A stretch of 48,169 nt of DNA from Desulfurococcales archaeon (GTDB lineage Archaea > Thermoproteota > Thermoprotei_A > Sulfolobales > NBVN01): positions 1-48,169 of the forward strand of contig JALSOX010000012.1 of assembly GCA_026986255.1 (NCBI GenBank). Direction: 5' to 3'. Made by a program: the position numbers and the translations under genes. Of the stretch, positions 43,153-48,169 are shown piece after piece (position 1 is the first letter of the stretch; each line of letters opens with the position of its first letter). The notes below the pieces were generated by a model. It ran no database searches and was not told the DNA's origin. It saw only the letters and a program-made list of their open reading frames with translations.

Positions 43153-43614
43153 TTGCCTTACCTTAGGATACCTCCCAAGATAAAGGTTCTAGAAGCAGCG
43201 GGTACGGTAGCAGATGGCAGAATTACTTTCATCGATGAGAGAAATGCCGTAGTGGTATCATCCGACGGTAGCCGGAGATACTCGGTCTACGTTGACCTAA
43301 CACGGAGAGAAGCGTGTAGCACCGATAACGGTACAGTGTACAGAGGGTACGTGGGTTACCCAATAATAGCTGTGCTCATGATTAAGGGGGCCTTAACGTA
43401 CGATTCGAGAATAGGTAACGCCCTCAAAGGCATACCATGGAAAGCCATGAATGAAAGATACAAGAAATATGCCATAGTCGAGGATGAAGTAAAGAAAATC
43501 GTTGCCGAGCGAGGGATCACCCCAGAAGAGTTGGAGAATTTTAAGAACAACGTCTATAAAGAGTTAAAGAGGTTTAAACTCAAACTAACGGATATTTGCT
43601 TGAGTAAAGAATGA
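43153..43614 (+). CDS. unknown protein downstream of gcvH
   Basis: A 153-aa soluble protein from a TTG start. The N-terminal half is beta-rich (PKIKVLEAAGTVADGRITFI, NAVVVSSDGSRRYSVYVD) and the C-terminal half helical with many charges (VEDEVKKIVAERGITPEELE). I do not recognise it. It is followed after 48 bp by another small unknown gene, on the same strand. Codon use and start spacing look real. Two cysteines (about residues 53 and 149) form no metal motif. Confidence 0.6.
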   Translation: MPYLRIPPKIKVLEAAGTVADGRITFIDERNAVVVSSDGSRRYSVYVDLTRREACSTDNGTVYRGYVGYPIIAVLMIKGALTYDSRIGNALKGIPWKAMNERYKKYAIVEDEVKKIVAERGITPEELENFKNNVYKELKRFKLKLTDICLSKE

Positions 43615-43662
43615 TCCGTAAGTTTAATACCTGATGTAACAGGTAATCAGAGTAGAGAGATC

Positions 43663-44070
43663 ATGGTGAAGAGCCTAAGAATAGTTGGCGGATATAGGAT
43701 AGTGATGGAACTATACTCTCCCTACCGAGTTAGGATATATGAGTACAATGACAGAATAAAGGATAGTGGTTACTACTTGAAACCCCTCCACATAGTACAT
43801 AAGGTCATTGGCGGGAGGAAGTTAAAGTACCTGTACTTCGGGCGTTACTGGTACCGCGTAATAAAACGAAAAGGGAAAATCAGGTGGGTATACGTAGGTA
43901 GGGATAAGCCCGACCCCCACCTTCCTGATCCACCGATCTCGCCCTTCGAAGGTCTAGGCATACTAGTAGATGGTGAGGACGTGCTAGTTGATGAGAGGAC
44001 CTATGAAGCCCTCTCAAGAATATCGGTTAAGATAAAGGGAGAGAACCTGTTGCCAGAGATTAACGTTTAA
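43663..44070 (+). CDS. unknown basic protein
   Basis: A 135-aa protein rich in tyrosine, arginine and lysine (YRVRIYEYNDRIKD, YLYFGRYWYRVIKRKGKIRW), so probably a nucleic-acid-binding beta protein; the C-terminal third is less basic. No family recognised. ATG start. Lies between the gene at 43153 and priL, on the same strand; a TATA box for priL follows downstream, so it is likely co-transcribed with the former. Confidence 0.6.
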   Translation: MVKSLRIVGGYRIVMELYSPYRVRIYEYNDRIKDSGYYLKPLHIVHKVIGGRKLKYLYFGRYWYRVIKRKGKIRWVYVGRDKPDPHLPDPPISPFEGLGILVDGEDVLVDERTYEALSRISVKIKGENLLPEINV

Positions 44071-44149
44071 TTAGGTTCCTAGCCTACACGAGTAGCTCTT
44101 AACACGCAACGGTCCGCATTAAATTACTGGCCGGCTTTGATGAAATACC

Positions 44150-44157
44150 TATTATAG
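44150..44157 (+). promoter_or_regulatory. TATA box of priL
   Basis: TATTATAG predicts a start near 44180, leaving a leader of about 12 nt that ends in GAAGGAG directly against the ATG at 44192. Confidence 0.5.
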
Positions 44158-44191
44158 CGTTGTTTACGACTTGTGATAGGGATCGAAGGAG

Positions 44192-45328
44192 ATGCCTAAG
44201 GAGAGACCCTTCTACGCTAAGTATCCTTTTATGGTATCCTTGAGGGAGTACCTTCTACATACCTACGGAACCGAGCTAACACTTAACGACTTACTTGACT
44301 TACATGATTTCAAGGAGCGCGGACTGCTAAGAATTAAGTCAGCGCTGGGTAAAGGCTCTTACTCGGTTTCGTTTGATGAGGATCAGGAAGTTATCTCGTT
44401 TTACTTGGCGTTGATGTTCGCTGGTATCGTGGATCCCTGGGCTTTACGTAAATACGCCGATGTTGAGGCTAAGCGTGCCGTTAACTTCATGCTGGGGGAT
44501 AGGGATAAGGTAATAAGCTTAATAGCTGGAAAGCTTGGGATTGAGTTAGAGTATTTTGGCTCAGAGTCAAACATTTGCGGTCATAGAGTAGTGGTGGGTG
44601 TGGAGAAGCGCACAGGCAAGGAGGTAGTTGAGTGCTACCCTTTCAGAGTGGCTATCCCTACTTACCTGCGGTTGACGGAATCGCTCGTTTCGGACCCTAA
44701 ATGGAAGTTAGTGAATAGGTACGTGATCCGCGGGTATGTCTACCTGAATAAGCGTGATGCTGCTAGGTTACTTGAGAACGCCGTCAAATCAAGGATTATT
44801 GAGTTAGCAGGCGAGCTTGCATCAACCGCAAGTATCGACCCTGAGCGCGTCATGCATGAAGTTAACGAGCTTAGGGAACTTGTACGTAGCGTACGTGGCT
44901 TCTTAAGCACAGAGAAAGATAAGTTCATGGAGGAACTCAGGGGCCAGATCGTGGAGAAATTCTTTCCTCCTTGCATAACGGAGATCATGAATACCTTACT
45001 TAAGGGTGAGCACCTTTCACATCACCAGCGCTTCGCCTTAGCCACGTTTCTCCTGAATATTGGTGCAGATGTCGATTACGTACTTAACCTAATGCGTAAT
45101 CTCCCAGATTTCAACGAGAGGATAGCTCGTTACCAGGTTGAGCATTTGGCGGGTTTAAGAGGGTCTAGGAAAAAGTACAACATGTATAGTTGCGAGAAGA
45201 TGAAAACCTTGGGTATGTGTGTGGCGGAATGCGGTGTTAGGAGTCCTCTCCAGTATTACTGGCGTCAGTTACGTGCTTCCCGGAGAACGGGGGGAGGTAA
45301 AACAATATCTTCTCATACCCAGGAGTAG
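44192..45328 (+). CDS. priL: DNA primase large subunit
   Basis: Regulatory Fe-S subunit of the archaeal/eukaryotic-type primase; works with PriS (not in this window) to make primers. 378 aa. N-terminal RPFYAKYPFMVSLREYLLHT is typical. The C-terminal cluster domain shows FFPPCITEI, HLSHHQRFALATFLLNIG, and MYSCEKMKTLGMCVAECG, giving the four cysteine ligands. ATG start. The last 92 bp overlap a convergent gene on the minus strand, the largest overlap in the window. Two PCNA genes and this one place replication functions in the region. Confidence 0.94.
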   Translation: MPKERPFYAKYPFMVSLREYLLHTYGTELTLNDLLDLHDFKERGLLRIKSALGKGSYSVSFDEDQEVISFYLALMFAGIVDPWALRKYADVEAKRAVNFMLGDRDKVISLIAGKLGIELEYFGSESNICGHRVVVGVEKRTGKEVVECYPFRVAIPTYLRLTESLVSDPKWKLVNRYVIRGYVYLNKRDAARLLENAVKSRIIELAGELASTASIDPERVMHEVNELRELVRSVRGFLSTEKDKFMEELRGQIVEKFFPPCITEIMNTLLKGEHLSHHQRFALATFLLNIGADVDYVLNLMRNLPDFNERIARYQVEHLAGLRGSRKKYNMYSCEKMKTLGMCVAECGVRSPLQYYWRQLRASRRTGGGKTISSHTQE

Positions 45329-45800
45329 AGGAACCTTTCGGAACGCTAAACGAGATTACATTATCGGGACCTACCTCATACTTAAACCCGAACTCAGCTT
45401 CAACAACACGACTTCCTGGGGGTAAAACCCACGTAACTGTATAGTCGTACTCAGCAACGTCCTTCTCGTACCTATCCTCATATACATTCAACCCAGGCTT
45501 GAGGATCCCCCTGAACCTGATAATGAATGATATGTAGGGTCTGCAGGGGTCACCAGCAGTACCTGCTAGGGCCTTAATTATCCGGGGGCGAACACGCTTT
45601 CCGTTCACCTTGACCTCCTCGGCATCAATGAAGAATTGCATGTTCTCTCTTACCTTAGTTAGCTCCTCACGTAGCTTGAGGTGATCTGATAAGATCTCCG
45701 CGAATTCTTGGTTCTCATCGATATACTCAAAAACTATTACTTCCGTGAATTGCCCTAACCTATCTACCGTGAAGTAGCAGTACCCGAATACGGGCTTCAC
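45237..45800 (-). CDS. unknown protein, antisense overlap with priL
   Basis: A 187-aa soluble protein that I do not recognise. Mostly beta strands (FGYCYFTVDRLGQFTEVIVF, PYISFIIRFRGIL, TVTWVLPPGSRVVEAEFGF) with one helical stretch at 35-55. Its start overlaps the Lrp-type regulator's stop by 4 bp, so it is the second gene of that operon. The C-terminal 30 residues (KHVTDASNTGEDS end) are coded opposite the priL 3' end and look less constrained. A role linked to the regulator is plausible but unproven. Confidence 0.6.
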   Translation of the reverse strand: MKPVFGYCYFTVDRLGQFTEVIVFEYIDENQEFAEILSDHLKLREELTKVRENMQFFIDAEEVKVNGKRVRPRIIKALAGTAGDPCRPYISFIIRFRGILKPGLNVYEDRYEKDVAEYDYTVTWVLPPGSRVVEAEFGFKYEVGPDNVISFSVPKGSSTPGYEKILFYLPPFSGKHVTDASNTGEDS

Positions 45801-46264
45801 GGCGGCGTTACCTTTCTGTCCTCCTTAATTACGCGCAGTACGACTGCGGTTGATGTATGCTGAACACCTTCAATGGTTCCTATCTTGTCGAGGAGTTCTG
45901 AGAGCTCCTTGTGATCCTTGACAAGTATCTCTAATGCGAACGTCCATTCCCCCGTGATGTCGTAAATTACTTTTATCTGCGGGATCTTGAGGAGCGCCTG
46001 CACTATGTCATTGTACTTCTTTATGTCTACTGCAAGGAAGACCAAGGATCTTAGATTATATCCCAGGGTCTCTGGTGAGACCTCCGCAACTATTCTCTTA
46101 ATAATGCCTCTTTCCTTAAGGCGCTTAACACGCATATAGACTGTAGAAGAACTTATGCCCAACATCCTTCCTAACTCTGCGTACGTTAGGTCAGCGTTTT
46201 CTTGGAGAATATTTATTAATTTCTTGTCTATCTCGTCTAAATCTAAGACGGCCAAGGGCAGCAC
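45797..46264 (-). CDS. Lrp/AsnC-family transcription regulator
   Basis: A 155-aa feast/famine regulator. N-terminal winged helix DKKLINILQENADLTYAELG with recognition helix SSSTVYMRVKRLKERGIIKR, then the RAM ligand-binding domain (VFLAVDIKKYNDIVQALLKI, IYDITGEWTFALEILVKD). Amino-acid ligand is likely by family, identity unknown. GTG start, about 4 nt from the predicted transcription start. Two copies of TTATCATCA flank its TATA box, suggesting autoregulation. Operon with the unknown gene at 45237. Confidence 0.93.
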   Translation of the reverse strand: MLPLAVLDLDEIDKKLINILQENADLTYAELGRMLGISSSTVYMRVKRLKERGIIKRIVAEVSPETLGYNLRSLVFLAVDIKKYNDIVQALLKIPQIKVIYDITGEWTFALEILVKDHKELSELLDKIGTIEGVQHTSTAVVLRVIKEDRKVTPP

Positions 46265-46276
46265 CCACTTAATTTT

Positions 46277-46308
46277 TTATCATCAGTCAAATAAAAATCT
46301 TATCATCA
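46277..46308. promoter_or_regulatory. Lrp gene promoter with paired TTATCATCA repeats
   Basis: TTATCATCA occurs at 46277-46285 and again at 46300-46308 in the same orientation, 23 bp apart (about two helical turns). Between them AATAAAAAT (46290-46298) is the minus-strand TATA box (ATTTTTATT), giving a start near 46268. The outer copy covers the stop codon of the PCNA gene. Paired sites on one DNA face around a promoter are typical of Lrp-type autoregulation. Confidence 0.45.
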
Positions 46309-47052
46309 CATCTTTGGCGCTAGTAGATATTCAACGTTCCCCCCTTCAACAAGGGTGAATGAAAGGTAGAGGGGAACATCACTCCCAAACTTTATGTTCA
46401 CGGCATCAGTCACGCCTGTTAAGTTGAGCACCTTTAATATGTAGTCCTCATCATAGTTAGCTCGTGAAGGCTCCTTAACCTCCATCTCAAGTATGGATCC
46501 TCCCACCCTAGAAAGCCTTGCTTCAGCATTTACCTCCAACGCCTTCAGATAGAGGTACTGATCATCCTCAGCGACGAAAGTTATTGTGCCAGCACCCTTA
46601 AGGTCTTTGAGGGCCTCCTTAAAGGCCCTAGCAACCACGATGGCTGAAACCTTGAACTCAGGCGATATCTCACCAATTTCCTGCGCTGAGACCTCTATGG
46701 ATCTGTACTTGTATCTCTTCGTTGACATACTCTCTATTATTACTTCGTAGAATTCCTCGTTAGCTTTGAACACGAATTTATCGCCTTTCTTGGGTTTGGG
46801 TAGGGTCTTGATGAGATTATTGACGTTTACGCCGACCTCCAGATCTTTCTCTATGCTGTACTCTAGGAATGCCTCCGAAGGTATTTTTATGATTATCAGC
46901 GCTATTTGCGCTGGGTCTAATGCCTTAACGGTCAAGCCTTCCTGCGTGAACCTAAATAGAGCCTCATCGACGATGTTCCCTAACGCCTCTAAAACCGTTA
47001 CTAATTGCTTAGCACTAGAATGCTCAAACTTAACTATGTACTCCTCACTCAT
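46306..47052 (-). CDS. pcn: DNA sliding clamp, PCNA paralogue B
   Basis: Second PCNA, 248 aa. FEHSSAKQLVTVLEALGNIV near the start, VKALDPAQIALIIIKIPSEA (the LDP region typical of PCNA) and the C-terminal VEYLLAPKM. This copy has the more canonical archaeal clamp sequence than the one at 10103. Clients bind the interdomain loop and the C-terminal tail. An AT-rich GTTTTTAGAAAC on the minus strand (about 47083-47094) predicts a short leader before ATG 47052. Its stop lies within the operator region of the Lrp gene. Confidence 0.96.
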   Translation of the reverse strand: MSEEYIVKFEHSSAKQLVTVLEALGNIVDEALFRFTQEGLTVKALDPAQIALIIIKIPSEAFLEYSIEKDLEVGVNVNNLIKTLPKPKKGDKFVFKANEEFYEVIIESMSTKRYKYRSIEVSAQEIGEISPEFKVSAIVVARAFKEALKDLKGAGTITFVAEDDQYLYLKALEVNAEARLSRVGGSILEMEVKEPSRANYDEDYILKVLNLTGVTDAVNIKFGSDVPLYLSFTLVEGGNVEYLLAPKM

Positions 47053-47105
47053 CTCAATAATCCCGAAGTAATGTTAATTAAGTTTCTAAAAACATTAGCG
47101 TGTAC

Positions 47106-47228
47106 ATGAACATGATGAGGACCACTCCGGAGCGGATTAAACACTTTAAAAGCATGAAGAACCGTGTGAGGGCTGATGGTCTCCCTCGGTGTGCTAAAGC
47201 TTATTTGAAAACCCCTAACAAATCCTAG
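47106..47228 (+). other. 40-codon ORF in the V-ATPase leader, doubtful
   Basis: ATG at 47106 opens a basic 40-aa frame (MNMMRTTPERIKHFKSMKNR...) ending with TAG at 47226. It runs through two candidate promoters of the ATPase operon (TTTAAAAG around 47144 and CTTATTTG around 47201), so it is either part of a leader or accidental. No family recognised. Confidence 0.2.
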
Positions 47229-47239
47229 GGAGTGAGAAG

Positions 47240-47545
47240 TTGTCTTCCTTAAGCGATATTGAGAAGGAAGCCAGGGAGATCGTAGAGAGAGCCAAGAAGG
47301 AGGCGGATGAGATCTTACGTAAGGCTAGGGAGAAAGCAGAGTCATTGAGGAGCGCAGAAATTGACGCACCACTGAGCGAGGATGAGATTAGGGAGATTGA
47401 GGAAGAGTTCCGCGTGAAACTCGAGAAGGCGCAGGAGGACTTCGAGAGGAGGAAGCAAGTAATGGAGGAGAGGTATAGTCGGTACAAGAATGAAATTGTT
47501 TTGAGGATTGTAGAGTTAGTTGCGGGGACTGCTCAAGGGAGCTAA
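47240..47545 (+). CDS. V/A-type ATP synthase subunit H-like stalk protein
   Basis: A 101-aa coiled-coil protein (EREIVERAKKEADEILRKA-like heptads, then RVKLEKAQEDFERRKQVMEE). Size, composition and position directly before subunit I identify it as subunit H, which forms the peripheral stalk with subunit E of the archaeal A-type ATPase. TTG start at 47240. Subunit I follows after 2 bp. Confidence 0.8.
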   Translation: MSSLSDIEKEAREIVERAKKEADEILRKAREKAESLRSAEIDAPLSEDEIREIEEEFRVKLEKAQEDFERRKQVMEERYSRYKNEIVLRIVELVAGTAQGS

Positions 47546-47547
47546 AG

Positions 47548-48169
47548 ATGATCGTATCCACGCCAGAGAAGGTAGTTTACGTAAGGATCCTTACTGAGAA
47601 GAAACTCGCTGGGAAATTACTGGAGGTCCTCCAGAGCGCCGGTTCCCTGCACCCAGAGCTACTTACGGAGGTCAGCGAAAAAGACCGCGAGGTCCTCTCT
47701 AAGGAGGCTGAGAGATTACGTAAGCTAGAACGCATACTCAGCGAGTTTGACGCAATCATCCCCGAGCAGATCCTCGTCAAGTTAGACGGTGAGATATCAG
47801 CAAGTAAGCTCCATGACTACCTCCTAAGCTTATCGAGTAAGCTCTCGGAAGCTTTGCAACGGGCTAGGAGCATTAAGGCTAGAATCGAGCGAATCGGCGA
47901 GGAAATCTCTAAGTCTGAGGAAATCCTGCAGGTATTGTCAATATTGTCCGCGATTCCGAAATACAGTGATGTCCCCATCGATAACATATCCTTCAACGGA
48001 AATGTAGTGGCTGCACGCACAATACTGCTGGAGAAGGATCTCATTGACGAATTTCTCGCTGAGTTACCTGAAGACCTTAAACATCGAGTAGTGCTTGACG
48101 TAGTGACCTTAAAGGAGTATAGGAAGGCAGTAATCATAGTTGCCGGCCCAAGGGGTGATGTAGAAGCTG
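47548..48169 (+). CDS. V/A-type ATP synthase subunit I, truncated by the window edge
   Basis: The frame from ATG 47548 stays open to the right edge (207 codons). It begins MIVSTPEKVVYVRILTEKK, includes a long coiled-coil part (LLSLSSKLSEALQRARSIKA) and AGPRGDVEA near the edge. This is the cytoplasmic N-terminal domain of subunit I (the V-ATPase subunit a homologue), which links the stator stalk to the membrane proton or sodium channel. The C-terminal membrane half lies outside the window. Coupled to subunit H by a 2-bp gap. Confidence 0.85.
   Translation, partial: MIVSTPEKVVYVRILTEKKLAGKLLEVLQSAGSLHPELLTEVSEKDREVLSKEAERLRKLERILSEFDAIIPEQILVKLDGEISASKLHDYLLSLSSKLSEALQRARSIKARIERIGEEISKSEEILQVLSILSAIPKYSDVPIDNISFNGNVVAARTILLEKDLIDEFLAELPEDLKHRVVLDVVTLKEYRKAVIIVAGPRGDVEA

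Overview
The window is a densely packed stretch of archaeal chromosome, almost certainly from a hyperthermophilic crenarchaeon (Thermoproteota, Thermoprotei). The evidence is eS8, eS30 and SRP19; Gar1, fibrillarin and Nop5; GatD/GatE; a CCA-adding enzyme; TFB; two divergent PCNAs (crenarchaea use heteromeric clamps); a primase large subunit; an RPC34-like protein; an archaeal V-type ATPase; many GTG/TTG starts; short or absent leaders behind TATA boxes; and an intron-containing tRNA. The exact order cannot be fixed from this sequence; a Desulfurococcales-like lineage is a guess. I see no insertion sequences, CRISPR arrays, rRNA genes, prophage or clear foreign DNA.

Layout. 1-2041: 5'-truncated glyA coupled to a creatininase-family hydrolase. 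2049-9243: a winged-helix regulator, a small unknown gene, serS, a large Lhr/Ski2-like helicase and, divergently, a membrane-anchored HerA-like ATPase. 9301-12964: three small unknown genes, a first PCNA, a mini winged-helix gene coupled to a class III aminotransferase, and a leader region with a possible C/D RNA. 12966-18426: tRNA-Pro(GGG) with a 22-nt intron and encoded CCA, then RNA-maturation genes (thpR, cca, UPF0200/UPF0201, RNase Z, TrmG10-like methyltransferase). 18436-25153: prs, AmrS-type radical SAM, GPN GTPase, an orphan ADP-forming acyl-CoA synthetase beta subunit, a coiled-coil protein, a DUF373 membrane protein and a cis-prenyltransferase. 25222-33248: information processing (eS8, SRP19, gar1-tfb, trm1, RPC34-like, THEP1, COG1395 regulator, flpA-nop5, eS30). 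33339-38458: gatDE, a TFB-like zinc-ribbon protein, an NAD-kinase-like protein. 38436-43075: a complete set of P, T and H proteins of the glycine cleavage system in two divergent operons. 43153-48169: two unknown genes, priL, an unknown gene, an Lrp/AsnC regulator, a second PCNA and the start of a V-type ATPase operon.

How the parts fit. glyA and gcvPA/PB/T/H together handle glycine and one-carbon units; no lipoamide dehydrogenase is present here. tRNA-Pro, its CCA enzyme, ThpR, RNase Z, Trm1, TrmG10 and GatDE/SerS cover tRNA processing, modification and charging. Gar1, fibrillarin and Nop5 are core proteins of the two guide-RNP classes. Most pairs are coupled by 4-bp ATGA/GTGA overlaps, and several convergent pairs overlap at their 3' ends.

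Points most worth a second look: gar1 appears to start at a non-canonical ATT codon; an RPC34-like protein with an intact cysteine motif; a TFB with two of four ribbon cysteines missing, alongside a separate TFB-like protein with an intact ribbon; a polytopic membrane HerA ATPase; repeats flanking the Lrp promoter; a 92-bp convergent overlap at priL; and a 13-codon ORF coupled to the DUF373 gene. None of these amounts to a proven new system.
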